Source: a virus. From it: DNA of 53,499 bases. The stretch is taken from the IMG/VR virus record IMGVR_UViG_3300043772_002232, positions 1-53,499 of that record. One strand, 5' to 3'. The notes under the pieces are model-generated. The model saw only the letters and a list, made by a program, of their open reading frames with translations, had not been told where the DNA came from and searched no databases. Made by a program: the position numbers and the translations under genes. This document shows, piece after piece, positions 1-8,446 of the stretch (position 1 is its first letter; the number at the start of each line of letters is the position of its first letter).

Positions 1-1030
1 AAGTTCCGTTCGTACATCCAGGTGTTGATGTTGTAAATGACCAAGTTGAACAACTTAAAGCCGTACCTGCCGAATTTTTAGGAATAACCTTCCAATAATA
101 AGTGGTCGAATTTGACAACGTTGGTGTGTATGAAGTTCCCACTTGATTAACTACAAATGGGGGTGAACTATTTGTTCCAAAGTAAACGTCATAACTTGTT
201 GCGTTACTAACCACACCCCAATTTAAAGTTTGTGATAATAAAATGTCTGTTGAATTGTTTGTCGGTGATGTTAGTGTGGCACAAACGGGTATTGCGGTAT
301 AGGTTAATATTACACGACCCGCAGCTCCCGCTCCACCATTTCTTGATGTGGTGTTGTTTTTAAATGCTCCTCCACCCCCACCACCAGGTGTTGAACCTGC
401 CGTACCATTACCACCCGAAGCGTGTCCACTACCACCATTACCACCACCCGCAGGAGAGGTAGCACCCGCAGTTCCCGTAGCGTCAACACCATTTAAAGAA
501 GTCCCCGCTCCCGAACCTCCACCTCCAGAAGTTACTCCACCGACCCTACCTGAACCACCTCGATATATTGTTTGTCCAACCGAACCTGTAGTTGTTCCTG
601 TTCCTTGTGTTGTTCCAACCGCACTTTGACCACCTTTCGCTAAGACACCATCATTGGATGATGTGGGTGCTGAGTTAGTTAATTCATTAACCCAAGTGTC
701 ATTTCCATTTGCAGCGTTACCTGATGTTCCTGTTCTTGACGCTCCAACCACCCAATAAATAATTTGACCAGGAGTTACGGATATTGTTGATATGGAATGA
801 GAACCTCCCGCTCCACCCGCTAAACCACCTGTTCCTGTGGTTGATTGTCCTGTTCCCGCACCTCCACCACCCCAAGCGTCTATCTTAATTGAATACACGT
901 TTGAGGGTACGATCCAAGAACCTGAACCAGAACCAACTAAAGCTCCTGATGCGGGCATTGCAGTTTGTGAAAATGATTTAATACATAATAGTGTGAATAG
1001 AGTTAAAAATATGTATGTTATTTTTTTCAT
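1..1030 (-). CDS. Gly-rich secreted or tail-associated protein, 3' end beyond window
   Basis: Reading the minus strand from ATG at 1030 gives an open frame to base 1 (about 343 codons, C-terminus missing). Residues 1-22 are a clear signal peptide (MKKITYIFLTLFTLLCIKSF then SQ). A low-complexity region very rich in Gly, Ser and Thr fills roughly residues 35-240. It is followed by a fibronectin-III-like segment typical of Bacteroidetes surface proteins (WGVVSNATSYDVYFGT, then TTYYWKVIPKNSAG). The plus strand of this stretch gives only Pro-rich shadow frames. Possible roles are a secreted adhesin or a glycine-rich tail-tip component; the signal peptide favours export from the host cell. Function is inferred. 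Confidence 0.75.
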   Translation of the reverse strand, partial: MKKITYIFLTLFTLLCIKSFSQTAMPASGALVGSGSGSWIVPSNVYSIKIDAWGGGGAGTGQSTTGTGGLAGGAGGSHSISTISVTPGQIIYWVVGASRTGTSGNAANGNDTWVNELTNSAPTSSNDGVLAKGGQSAVGTTQGTGTTTGSVGQTIYRGGSGRVGGVTSGGGGSGAGTSLNGVDATGTAGATSPAGGGNGGSGHASGGNGTAGSTPGGGGGGAFKNNTTSRNGGAGAAGRVILTYTAIPVCATLTSPTNNSTDILLSQTLNWGVVSNATSYDVYFGTNSSPPFVVNQVGTSYTPTLSNSTTYYWKVIPKNSAGTALSCSTWSFTTSTPGCTNGT

Positions 1031-1143
1031 TGTTACACATAATTTCTACTCTCTTAAAAGAACTTCTTAATCGAAGACCCCCAATTTCCTTGGGTAGGTT
1101 GAGTTATTTATATAAATATAAAAAAAGAAATAAAAAAATCAAA

Positions 1144-1623
1144 TTAGTTATAAATAAACCAATCAGGGATATTCCTATTTTTCCAATTCGCAAAATCTTT
1201 TTTTTCTTTTCTGTAATATTCTCTATAAGAGTCAATAGCATTTCCTATTTTACACTCAATAGGCATTGCTAAAGCAAAAGGAGTTAATTCTCCAATACTT
1301 TTTATCTTAGGTTTATTAATTATGCACCACTCAATAACATCTTGAGATTTATGTCTTTTTCCGTACCTATATGTGTACTCAGAACATAATTCCATACCCA
1401 AATCACATAACCAAACGTAATTCTCATAACACTCTCTTACCCAAATAGAACAAGGGTGATTTTTGTGAGACAATTTGTATGGTACTTCATTAGTTACTTG
1501 GTCGGTCATATGATGAACACCACATAAAAGTTGGGAACTTTCAAGTATCATTTTAACAACGTGTTTATCACAATGATATTCCGCACACTTTTTTGGATTA
1601 TAATCTAAAACAAAAATATTCAT
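1144..1623 (-). CDS. Conserved phage/bacterial protein with HCDKH motif
   Basis: 159 residues. The N-terminus (MNIFVLDYNPKKCAEYHCDKHVVKM...) and the later segments HKNHPCSIW, EEYTYRYG-like CSEYTYRYGKRHKS and LTPFALAMP form a signature I recognise from a conserved family in phages and bacteria. Some members are labelled pyrimidine-dimer-glycosylase-like, but I see no T4 endonuclease V active site, so I assign no function. Conserved Cys and His residues suggest metal binding or catalysis. The ATG overlaps the upstream stop by one base (TAATG), so it is probably co-translated with the 87-residue gene before it. Confidence 0.75.
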   Translation of the reverse strand: MNIFVLDYNPKKCAEYHCDKHVVKMILESSQLLCGVHHMTDQVTNEVPYKLSHKNHPCSIWVRECYENYVWLCDLGMELCSEYTYRYGKRHKSQDVIEWCIINKPKIKSIGELTPFALAMPIECKIGNAIDSYREYYRKEKKDFANWKNRNIPDWFIYN

Positions 1624-1886
1624 TAGTATTTTTTAAGAATGTTTTCAATTACTTCTATATCTTTCATAGACATTTGAAGTCTAATTTCAGATAATTTTTG
1701 ACAATTTTGATTCCAATTTTTATCTGAGATTAATTGCTCATTTTCAGGGATTGGAGTCGTTACATTTGTAAGATGTCCTTCCTCATTTAACCATTTAATA
1801 ACTCGTTTAATTTCTTTAGAACCGCAAGATGATAAGAATTCATCTACTTCAACTTCCACTTCAGCATAAGTTTCAAAATAAGGCAT
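1623..1886 (-). CDS. Hypothetical protein, 87 aa
   Basis: Not recognised. Acidic N-terminal half (YAEVEVEVDEFLSSCG), then a predicted helical C-terminus ending IENILKKY. It lies between the archaemetzincin-like gene (13 nt away) and the HCDKH protein (one-base overlap) in a minus-strand run, so the three are probably one operon. Confidence 0.65.
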   Translation of the reverse strand: MPYFETYAEVEVEVDEFLSSCGSKEIKRVIKWLNEEGHLTNVTTPIPENEQLISDKNWNQNCQKLSEIRLQMSMKDIEVIENILKKY

Positions 1887-1898
1887 AGTTTTTAAATT

Positions 1899-2537
1899 TT
1901 AATTATTATTGATTATATTTTTACATTTAGAACAGAAATCACCACTATCATACTCGTCATTAGCGATGGCCATAATACAAGTCAAATCAGAACAATGGTC
2001 TAAACCAAGAGTGTGACCGATTTCGTGGATAGTCGTTTCTTTAATAAACTCAGGTTTACCTCTCATAATAATAGTATTACCGTAGATTGTTGTATAACCT
2101 CTTAATCTCATACCATCTTTTGTGTATAAATTATTGTTGGTAATATAGATAGTTTTAACATCTTTTCTCAAAGATGTGACACACTTGTAGGCGTCTAATG
2201 TATCACCATTAATAAACAAATCTGATGTAACTTGTTCAGGATTACCAATACTTGTAGAATAACCATAAAAATCTTTAATTACATTAGATGTCTCTTCAAG
2301 TATAGAGTAATCAATGTTACCTAAAGGAACTATGTTTATATGTTGATTATTTTTTCTAACGGACTGATAATCAACGCTCTCTGTTCGAACTTCTTCATAA
2401 ATTACAGGGGTTTCCGTAACTACCTGATTTTCAATACGTTTAACATTTTTATTAATTTCTCCTTTGTTGTTTTTAACATATTCAGCAATTGTGAATACTA
2501 CAACTACAAATAAAATGGTGGTGATTATATTTTTCAT
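1899..2537 (-). CDS. Archaemetzincin-like membrane-anchored metalloprotease
   Basis: 212 residues. Residues 1-20 are a hydrophobic segment (IITTILFVVVVFTIAEYV), probably an N-terminal anchor. Near residues 167-205 is HEIGHTLGLDHCSDLTCIM followed by FCSKC. This is the extended archaemetzincin zinc signature: HExxHxxGxxH plus the conserved Cys, CxM and CxxC. Family M54 is mostly archaeal and eukaryotic, and scattered in bacteria. The active site would face the periplasm or outside. A TATATTTG box at 2542-2549 sits exactly 4 nt before ATG, supporting this start and a leaderless transcript. Confidence 0.85.
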   Translation of the reverse strand: MKNIITTILFVVVVFTIAEYVKNNKGEINKNVKRIENQVVTETPVIYEEVRTESVDYQSVRKNNQHINIVPLGNIDYSILEETSNVIKDFYGYSTSIGNPEQVTSDLFINGDTLDAYKCVTSLRKDVKTIYITNNNLYTKDGMRLRGYTTIYGNTIIMRGKPEFIKETTIHEIGHTLGLDHCSDLTCIMAIANDEYDSGDFCSKCKNIINNN

Positions 2538-2541
2538 ACCA

Positions 2542-2549
2542 CAAATATA
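2542..2549 (-). promoter_or_regulatory. TAnnTTTG promoter of archaemetzincin-like gene
   Basis: TATATTTG on the minus strand, with TTTG about 19 bp upstream. Four bases (TGGT) separate it from ATG, so the predicted transcript begins at or next to the start codon. Confidence 0.7.
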
Positions 2550-2588
2550 TGAACTTTCTCCTAATTGGCAAAATTTAATTTAAAATTC

Positions 2589-2617
2589 TTTTTATTTAGA
2601 TTTAGTCTAAATAAAAA
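2589..2617 (-). terminator. Inverted repeat after the FkbM/glycosyltransferase gene
   Basis: Perfect 12-bp arms (TTTTTATTTAGA and its complement) around a 5-nt loop, directly beyond the stop codon of the 774-residue gene. The arms are AT-rich, with T-rich flanks on both strands. It probably terminates the minus-strand transcript. Confidence 0.6.
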
Positions 2618-4942
2618 TTATAAATTTTTCTTACCACTAAAAATATTTGGTAAATTGTTTCTTCTATTTGGTCTAGAAGGTATTACTTTTTCGATAGTTT
2701 TCCGTATAGAATCTTTCTTAATTTCTATGAGTTTTTCTCTATCAGTAGGTTTTTTTTCTGAAACTATTCTAACATCTTGCTTTACAGGTTCAGTATTTAT
2801 TATAGAATTTACTTTATTGTAATTTATTTCTTTTCTCTTATTTAAAGATTCTTTTATCGATTTTTTAATTAAGTCCGATTTTGAATGAATAATTTCAATA
2901 TCTTTAGATATTTTGTCATTAACAATTATTTCAACTTTAATTTCTGTAAAAATTTCAGTAACTAAACTAGGTAACTTTAATTCTCCGTTATTTTTGAAAC
3001 TTAAAATTCTGTAATCCTTTCTTATTTTTGAATCATATCCTGTTTCAGGACTTTGGGTTAAACTATTTGAATGTAATCTTCTAAAAAAACAATTATTTTT
3101 TGTAAATCCTAAAGATAGTCCGTTTTTATAAACTCTATTTGAAAAGTTTGAATCCGCCTCACATCTCCAAGGTTCAAATCCGTTCATAGACATAAAAACT
3201 TCTTTTTTAATTGAAAAGACACCTTCTCCGTAATATGTTATTTTTTTATGGTTGTTAACATTGTCTATAAAATCATAATACTTAGGTTTAACAATGTCTT
3301 TGGTTTTATGTAATTCCAACATATCCGCAACCATATTTTCATTCATAATATCATCCGAATCAAAGAATAATATTATTTCTGAGTTAGATACACTAGATAA
3401 AGAATTTTTAATAATGTAAGGACCAACATTTTTTTCAAAAAAATAAAATCTAATTCTATTATCAAATTTTTTCGTTTTTATATAATTTAATGTTTCTTTA
3501 CATCCGTCAATTCCTACAAGAATTTCACAATCTAAATTTTTAACTGACAATAAAACAGAATCTAAACATTCTTGTAGATATAAAGTGTTTTTATAAGTTG
3601 GAATTACAATAGTAAATATTTTTTTACTAATATCGAAATCACTAATTAATGGTTGCGTTTTTCTAAGAATCGGGTGCATCTTTGAATCGTCATTTCCGGT
3701 ATGTTCCACTAAAGAACCGTAATTCTTTACTTTATAATTTAAATTATTCAAACGTCTTGTCATTTGATTCCCGACTCCAGATGAATTCATTTTACCTGTT
3801 GAGTTGATTGGATGTAACTCAAAATTTATCTTTTTGAAAAATGAATGTGGGGCACAAAAAGCACCATCAACCCAATTTAGGTAACCCCAATTAGTCTCTC
3901 CAATTCCTTTTTGAGTAAATAATCTAACAATTTCATTTTCATTAATAATTGTTTTTAATTTTTCAAAATATCCATTAATGAGTTTGAAGTCGTCCTGCAA
4001 CATAACCCCATATTTAAATTTATATTTAGACATTTCATCTAATAATTTGTTAACGGTTACCCAATACTTTTCTTTACCATTATTATTAGTATTCTCCAAA
4101 TATATAATATTTTTATTCAAATTTTTTAACTCTAAATACCTATCATCTTTCGATCCATCATTTATAATAATGATTAATGTATTTGTATGACTTTCTAATA
4201 TATTCTCGATTAAATTTTTTATTTTTTCATATCTCTCGTATGTGGGTATTATATATACAAAATCATATTTAACTTCTTTTTTATACCAAAAATATGTCGG
4301 GGTTGACGCGTAATTGACTTTGTCGGTCGAGTACCCCAACTCATTGGCAATTCTTTCAAAATTATTAAATTCCTCGTCATTTCTAAGCTCGGCAATAATA
4401 ATAGGGTTGTATTTTAATATTATTTTTTTAGCACCCTCTAAAACATTTGATTCGTAACCCTCAACATCTATCTTTATTAAATTTATATCCTCAAAATCAT
4501 TTAACAATATATCTAAGCTATTTACAACAACATCACCTCCATCCCCAACAATTTTAGTCATACCAATATTTGTCATATCAATATCTGACACAACCACTTT
4601 TTTAGGTCTTTCTCCGACCGCCGCATTAATAGTAATTACATTATCGGCATTTAAATTTTTAATATTTTCTTCCAGCACATTGAATATCATATAATTCATC
4701 TCGATTGAGACTACTTTGTCGGAATTACAGAATTTTGAAAAGAATATTGTGTGATTACCTATGTTCGACCCAACATCAACATACGTTCCTTTTAAATTTA
4801 AAGATTTGACTTTTTCTAGTAATTTTAATTCGTAAAAATTACCCGTTATTTTTAAATGTTTAAAAATATGATCGGTCTCAGATAGACTAGTTAATAGTAA
4901 TTTATTATTATTATAATTTATTTCTGTTACACTATTTCCCAT
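2618..4942 (-). CDS. FkbM methyltransferase fused to two glycosyltransferase domains
   Basis: 774 residues. Residues about 50-200 are a FkbM-type SAM methyltransferase: DVGSNIGNHTIFF binds SAM, IDVEGYESNVLEGAKK is the family's typical middle motif, and IIIAEL closes the fold. Residues about 225-420 are GT-A-like (VYIIPTYERYEKI, NDGSKDD, MLQDDF). Residues about 440-640 are a GT2 domain (FTIVIPTYKN, GIDG, FFDSDD, NGFEPWRCEADSNF). The tail is Lys-rich. It overlaps the next glycosyltransferase by 16 nt. The pair probably builds and methylates a glycan, either on virion proteins or on the host surface; the substrate is unknown. Confidence 0.85.
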   Translation of the reverse strand: MGNSVTEINYNNNKLLLTSLSETDHIFKHLKITGNFYELKLLEKVKSLNLKGTYVDVGSNIGNHTIFFSKFCNSDKVVSIEMNYMIFNVLEENIKNLNADNVITINAAVGERPKKVVVSDIDMTNIGMTKIVGDGGDVVVNSLDILLNDFEDINLIKIDVEGYESNVLEGAKKIILKYNPIIIAELRNDEEFNNFERIANELGYSTDKVNYASTPTYFWYKKEVKYDFVYIIPTYERYEKIKNLIENILESHTNTLIIIINDGSKDDRYLELKNLNKNIIYLENTNNNGKEKYWVTVNKLLDEMSKYKFKYGVMLQDDFKLINGYFEKLKTIINENEIVRLFTQKGIGETNWGYLNWVDGAFCAPHSFFKKINFELHPINSTGKMNSSGVGNQMTRRLNNLNYKVKNYGSLVEHTGNDDSKMHPILRKTQPLISDFDISKKIFTIVIPTYKNTLYLQECLDSVLLSVKNLDCEILVGIDGCKETLNYIKTKKFDNRIRFYFFEKNVGPYIIKNSLSSVSNSEIILFFDSDDIMNENMVADMLELHKTKDIVKPKYYDFIDNVNNHKKITYYGEGVFSIKKEVFMSMNGFEPWRCEADSNFSNRVYKNGLSLGFTKNNCFFRRLHSNSLTQSPETGYDSKIRKDYRILSFKNNGELKLPSLVTEIFTEIKVEIIVNDKISKDIEIIHSKSDLIKKSIKESLNKRKEINYNKVNSIINTEPVKQDVRIVSEKKPTDREKLIEIKKDSIRKTIEKVIPSRPNRRNNLPNIFSGKKNL

Positions 4943-5604
4943 TTTGACACTATTTTAGTTTGTTCATAATCTTTTTTTGATTTAAAATCCTCATATATTG
5001 TCCATTTATCTGACATTTTATCACTATATTTAATCCAATTCGTATTTCTAGATATTGAATATGATTTTATATTTTGTTTTTTACATATATCACCTAACCA
5101 TATGTCGGCCATATTAGGTATTGGAAAATCTGATAACTTTATATTTAAAATCGAGGTATCAATTAGACAGGACGATGTAGCAACTAAATCAACCTCAATA
5201 TCTGTTAACAACTCATTAAATCCGTGAAAAACTTTTCTATTTTTATAATAACTATTAACTGGTTTAGTTATTTTAACTCCGTGTAAACCGACAACTGATT
5301 TATATTTTTGACATTTTTCTATTAAAACATCACAATAATCGTTAGGATATATTATATCATCATCACAGGCGAAATAATAGTCATTCATATAGTTATCAAT
5401 TTTATAAAATTTTGCAGCATCCCCCAATGAGTTATCAAGTAAATAACATTCAATTTTTTTCATACCCAAAAAATGAGGAATTTCTTTATAATTATTCAAT
5501 CCGATAATTATCTTGTCAACTTGATCATATAGACTAAAAATAGTTTCTTCTAAAGATTCAATTCTATCTGGTAGAGAGGCAATACCAACAATTTTTCGTT
5601 TCAT
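4927..5604 (-). CDS. Glycosyltransferase, GT-A fold
   Basis: 225 residues. It begins MKRKIVGIASLPDRIESLEETI and has a DxD-like metal/nucleotide-sugar site in YYFACDDDIIYPNDY at about residues 80-95, then a variable acceptor region. Its 3' end overlaps the three-domain FkbM/GT gene by 16 nt, so the two are co-transcribed and probably act on one glycan. ATAAATA at 5609-5615, read as TATTTAT on the gene's strand, lies 4 nt before ATG. Confidence 0.8.
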   Translation of the reverse strand: MKRKIVGIASLPDRIESLEETIFSLYDQVDKIIIGLNNYKEIPHFLGMKKIECYLLDNSLGDAAKFYKIDNYMNDYYFACDDDIIYPNDYCDVLIEKCQKYKSVVGLHGVKITKPVNSYYKNRKVFHGFNELLTDIEVDLVATSSCLIDTSILNIKLSDFPIPNMADIWLGDICKKQNIKSYSISRNTNWIKYSDKMSDKWTIYEDFKSKKDYEQTKIVSKWEIV

Positions 5605-5608
5605 AAAA

Positions 5609-5615
5609 ATAAATA
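5609..5615 (-). promoter_or_regulatory. TATTTAT box before glycosyltransferase operon
   Basis: TATTTAT on the minus strand, 4 nt before ATG at 5604. The divergent HNH gene has its own box at 5640-5646 on the other strand. Confidence 0.5.
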
Positions 5616-5639
5616 TATATATTGGTAATTAAATTTTTT

Positions 5640-5646
5640 TATTTAT
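5640..5646 (+). promoter_or_regulatory. TATTTAT box before HNH gene
   Basis: TATTTAT 10 nt before ATG at 5657, back to back with the minus-strand box at 5609-5615. Confidence 0.45.
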
Positions 5647-5656
5647 ATTTAAAAAT

Positions 5657-6148
5657 ATGGATAAAGTTTTAGTTTTAAACTCAGATTATTCTCCCTTAAA
5701 TGTTACCTCAATTTATCGAGGTTTTAATTTAGTTATTAGTGGTAAGGCTGAAATACTAAAGTCCTCAGACAAACCAATTCTTGCGGGTGAAAAAACTTAC
5801 ATTAAACCGTTAATTATCCGTTTATTTTACTACATAAAATATCGTAGTAAGTCTTTAAAAATAAATAGAGAAAGAATCTTAAAAAGAGATGGTTATGAGT
5901 GTGTTTATTGTAGTAAAAATGAAAATTTAACAATTGATCATATAATTCCAAAATCAAGAGGTGGTAAAAATACTTGGACAAATTTAGTAACTTGTTGTAA
6001 TAAGTGTAACGCATTTAAAAACAATAGAACCCCTGAAGAGGCAAATATGATTTTAAAATGTGTACCACAAGAACCTTCAATACTTCACGACATTTTAAAT
6101 CCAAACATTAGATCGGTTTGGGAAGAATTTAAAAACTCATTTATATAA
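5657..6148 (+). CDS. HNH endonuclease-like protein
   Basis: 163 residues. The N-terminal module (MDKVLVLNSDYSPLNVTSI) and the zinc-binding HNH core at about residues 90-130 (CVYC, LTIDHIIPKSRGGKNTW, CCNKCNAFKNNRTPEEA) match a family common in Bacteroidetes chromosomes. The DH, the N of TNLV and the two CxxC pairs are intact, so it is probably a nuclease. It could be a free-standing homing-type enzyme or a recruited host gene. No intron or interrupted gene is visible nearby. Confidence 0.85.
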   Translation: MDKVLVLNSDYSPLNVTSIYRGFNLVISGKAEILKSSDKPILAGEKTYIKPLIIRLFYYIKYRSKSLKINRERILKRDGYECVYCSKNENLTIDHIIPKSRGGKNTWTNLVTCCNKCNAFKNNRTPEEANMILKCVPQEPSILHDILNPNIRSVWEEFKNSFI

Positions 6149-6157
6149 AAACAAAAA

Positions 6158-6173
6158 GGTGTCTTTCGACACC
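6158..6173. terminator. Hairpin terminator between convergent genes
   Basis: GGTGTC-TTTC-GACACC, a 6-bp stem with a 4-nt loop, preceded by A5 and followed by a weak T-rich stretch. It lies just after the HNH gene and before the 3' end of the minus-strand gene, and may work in both directions. Confidence 0.65.
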
Positions 6174-6228
6174 CTCTTGTTAGATATGGAATACCCCCTT
6201 TCTGTTACTGGTTTATCCCATCCGGGTT

Positions 6229-6912
6229 TTACCCCGCTGGTTTCTCGCCAGAGCCAATTGATTTATTACCAAAAGACTCTGAAAATTTTCCACTAAATTT
6301 TTGAACTACAGGACAAATAAACTCAGCAATTTTAGATTGCATCTTTTGTCCTATGTTTGATTCGCCAATTATTTCAGCTAAAGTATTTCTTAATGTATTC
6401 GCAAATCCTGATTCCATTCCTCCGCCAACACTATGTTGTAATCTTAATGCCATCGTTTCCCCTAAATTTTGCGCAATTTCTCCTGACAAATACTTACAAT
6501 CTAATAATTTAGTAATTTCGTGTAATTTAATGTTACTAATTGAAACTGCAATTAAGTCAGTCATAAAACTATTTTTATCCATACCAAGAGATACTAACAA
6601 TTGTCTGACGATATTTTCTTGTATAGTCTCCCAAGTACCTCTACCTATATCTGATATTAAACTTCCCCATTGTTCATTAAATTGTTCATTAATTAAATTA
6701 TGATTGAAATTTTCTTTCATCATTTTCGCAACTTCATTAAGTGCTTTTAAAACAACTTCCTCTTTTTGGGATTCGGTTTTCACAATTTTGTTTTCGGTGA
6801 TTAGACTAAACCTCTTTTCGATAATCCTTCTTTCTTTTACTAAAAGACTTTCTTTCATTTGTTTAGTTTTAATTAAGTTTTCTTTAACTAAATTATTTAA
6901 TTTTTTTTCCAT
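6229..6912 (-). CDS. Hypothetical protein, 227 aa, possible tag-bearing N-terminus
   Basis: Not recognised. A highly charged N-terminal helix (MEKKLNNLVKENLIKTKQM) loosely resembles the ILREE-type tag. It is followed by a mostly helical body with small hydrophobic stretches (MTDLIAVSISNIKL, CKYLSGEIAQNLGETMALRLQ) and a Gly/Ser-rich C-terminus. It is first in the minus-strand cluster 6229-8393 in 3'-to-5' order. Confidence 0.65.
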   Translation of the reverse strand: MEKKLNNLVKENLIKTKQMKESLLVKERRIIEKRFSLITENKIVKTESQKEEVVLKALNEVAKMMKENFNHNLINEQFNEQWGSLISDIGRGTWETIQENIVRQLLVSLGMDKNSFMTDLIAVSISNIKLHEITKLLDCKYLSGEIAQNLGETMALRLQHSVGGGMESGFANTLRNTLAEIIGESNIGQKMQSKIAEFICPVVQKFSGKFSESFGNKSIGSGEKPAG

Positions 6913-6921
6913 TTCTATTAA

Positions 6922-7170
6922 TTATAATAAGGTATTTGCCTTACCTCTGTTTATTTTAACTATATCTTTCCATTTAGTTAGACCTATTTGATTTGCTGGA
7001 CCTCTTGTCGCTCCACTCTCCCATTTAGTTACCGTTGGATAAGGCGCTGTCGACCCTCCTCCCCCTGACGATGTTCCTCCTGCAGCGTCTTGTTCAGAAA
7101 ATTCACCTTTATCCTCGATAGTGGTAAATCTCTTCATAAGATTTATTAAAGTATTTACATCTGTTTTCAT
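6922..7170 (-). CDS. Small protein with Gly/Ser-rich linker
   Basis: 82 residues. The N-terminus (MKTDVNTLINLMKRFTTIED) is helical and tag-like. A flexible segment GGTSSGGGGSTAPYP (about residues 31-45) separates it from a basic C-terminus. It abuts the 100-residue gene upstream at 7170 in a stop/start overlap. No function recognised; the tag, linker and small tail suggest an internal or scaffold-associated protein. Confidence 0.65.
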   Translation of the reverse strand: MKTDVNTLINLMKRFTTIEDKGEFSEQDAAGGTSSGGGGSTAPYPTVTKWESGATRGPANQIGLTKWKDIVKINRGKANTLL

Positions 7171-7472
7171 TAAAACAATTCAGGTTTGGGTGTTCTTTTT
7201 GGATAAACCATATAATATTCGTTTAAAAAAGTGACGATTTCATCATCATCAATATAATCTAAACCTTTATATAATTCATCAATATCTTCATAATCTTCAT
7301 CAGATTCATTTATAGCGTTATTTAAAAAATCATAACCAAATTCAGTAATTTCATCTAAACTAATAAAGTCCTGTCTATATTGTTCTTCACCATCGTCAAT
7401 GGTTCTAAAGGACACCTCTAATAAGTTTGATACATCATCTATATAAAACGAAATTAAATCTTTAACCTCCAT
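7170..7472 (-). CDS. Acidic hypothetical protein, 100 aa
   Basis: Strongly acidic, with clusters such as NESDEDYEDIDELYKG and YIDDDEI, and a short basic tail (YPKRTPKPELF). It overlaps the next gene at its stop and sits 1 nt from the 181-residue gene upstream. It has no recognised domain. Acidity and position fit a scaffold or core-type component, but this is only inference. Confidence 0.65.
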   Translation of the reverse strand: MEVKDLISFYIDDVSNLLEVSFRTIDDGEEQYRQDFISLDEITEFGYDFLNNAINESDEDYEDIDELYKGLDYIDDDEIVTFLNEYYMVYPKRTPKPELF

Positions 7473-7473
7473 A

Positions 7474-8019
7474 TTAATATTTATTAAATCTTTTAAACAT
7501 ATTAAGTGTCTTTAAAACCTGTTCTTGTATAGGCTCAATCACATCTTCATCAATATCCTGTTCGTCAATATATTTAATAACCATTTCATCATTTGTTATG
7601 TCATCATCAACTCGTAAATCTAAAACATCGGTTTCTTCTTTATCATCGTGACCGAAAGTTCCGTGTTCTAAATCATCTTCTCTATCACCTATCATATCTA
7701 ATGGTGTTCCAACGCTAAGGTATTCGCTCTCAAAAGTTTCTTCAGGATGAAATGCCGATCCTGATTGAGCGTCTTCATCAAACAATCCTGTCGATTTTCC
7801 ATCGAATCTCATTTCATTAATTCCCACATTTTTATATTCGGAAACATCCCCTTTATTATTTACGGTTAAACCCATCTTATCATTTGCCAAATCCTGAACA
7901 TATAATGGTTGAGTATTAGATTGAGAATAATTGGTTACATATCCATCATAGATAGTTCTATGTTTATTGAGAATACTTTCCTTTTCTTCTCTTGTCATCT
8001 TAAAAAGATATTGATTCAT
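7474..8019 (-). CDS. Acidic tagged protein, 181 aa
   Basis: The N-terminus FKMTREEKESILNKHRTIYDGY matches the tag variant in the 476-residue protein at 35389 (ITEEEKKHILSLYSI). The body is acidic and low in complexity, with Asp/Glu-rich stretches at about residues 110-165, and ends in a helix (EPIQEQVLKTLNMFKRFNKY). ATAAATA at 8036-8042 (TATTTAT on this strand) is 16 nt before ATG. Function unknown. Confidence 0.7.
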   Translation of the reverse strand: MNQYLFKMTREEKESILNKHRTIYDGYVTNYSQSNTQPLYVQDLANDKMGLTVNNKGDVSEYKNVGINEMRFDGKSTGLFDEDAQSGSAFHPEETFESEYLSVGTPLDMIGDREDDLEHGTFGHDDKEETDVLDLRVDDDITNDEMVIKYIDEQDIDEDVIEPIQEQVLKTLNMFKRFNKY

Positions 8020-8051
8020 AATTTTTATTTTTTATATAAATACATTTAAAC

Positions 8052-8393
8052 CTATAAAACTTTACTAACCAAATTAATTAGTTGTTTTTTAGTTATAAGA
8101 TAAGATTCTTTTTTTATTCCTCTTTTTTTATCGGTATAATATGGGTCTTTTGTCCAAGTATCTTTTTTAATCGAAAGAGATAATGTACTTATTCTTTTAC
8201 CAATATTGTCATAATCTCCATCATCCCAGGTCACTTTATACATCCATTCGCCGGCCGCGTCAAACAATTCTCCCGCAACTCCCCAACTTCCTGGTGATAA
8301 ACTTTCACCATCCATAAATAATAGACATACTCTATCACCAATTTCTAACTTTGGATTTATTCTTGAATCGGGATTTAAATCGTTAGGTCTCAT
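8052..8393 (-). CDS. SH3/KOW-like protein with tag at its C-terminus
   Basis: 113 residues. Residues about 15-65 (GDRVCLLFMDGE...WMYKVTWDDGDYDNIGKRIS) look like a small beta-barrel. The last 18 residues, ESYLITKKQLINLVSKVL, match the tag found at the N-termini of other proteins here (compare LISENKLDNLIYDYV). This is one of two cases where the tag is C-terminal. TATTTAT on this strand lies at 8418-8424, 24 nt upstream. Confidence 0.7.
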   Translation of the reverse strand: MRPNDLNPDSRINPKLEIGDRVCLLFMDGESLSPGSWGVAGELFDAAGEWMYKVTWDDGDYDNIGKRISTLSLSIKKDTWTKDPYYTDKKRGIKKESYLITKKQLINLVSKVL

Positions 8394-8433
8394 ATATTTT
8401 TACGTATTTTATTAATAATAAATATTATCAAAG

Positions 8434-8440
8434 TATTTAT
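8434..8440 (+). promoter_or_regulatory. TATTTAT box before tagged membrane protein
   Basis: TATTTAT 6 nt before ATG at 8447, in the divergent region shared with the C-terminally tagged gene. Confidence 0.5.
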
Positions 8441-8446
8441 TGTCGT

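Noticed and set aside
310-1070. Pro-rich plus-strand and Val-rich minus-strand frames over the Gly-rich gene
   Set aside because: They are out-of-frame readings of the GGT/GGA-rich minus-strand gene; the signal peptide and domain pattern are only in the minus frame starting at 1030.
5814-6014. Minus-strand Tyr/Leu-rich frame over the HNH gene
   Set aside because: Shadow of the HNH coding sequence; no start signal.
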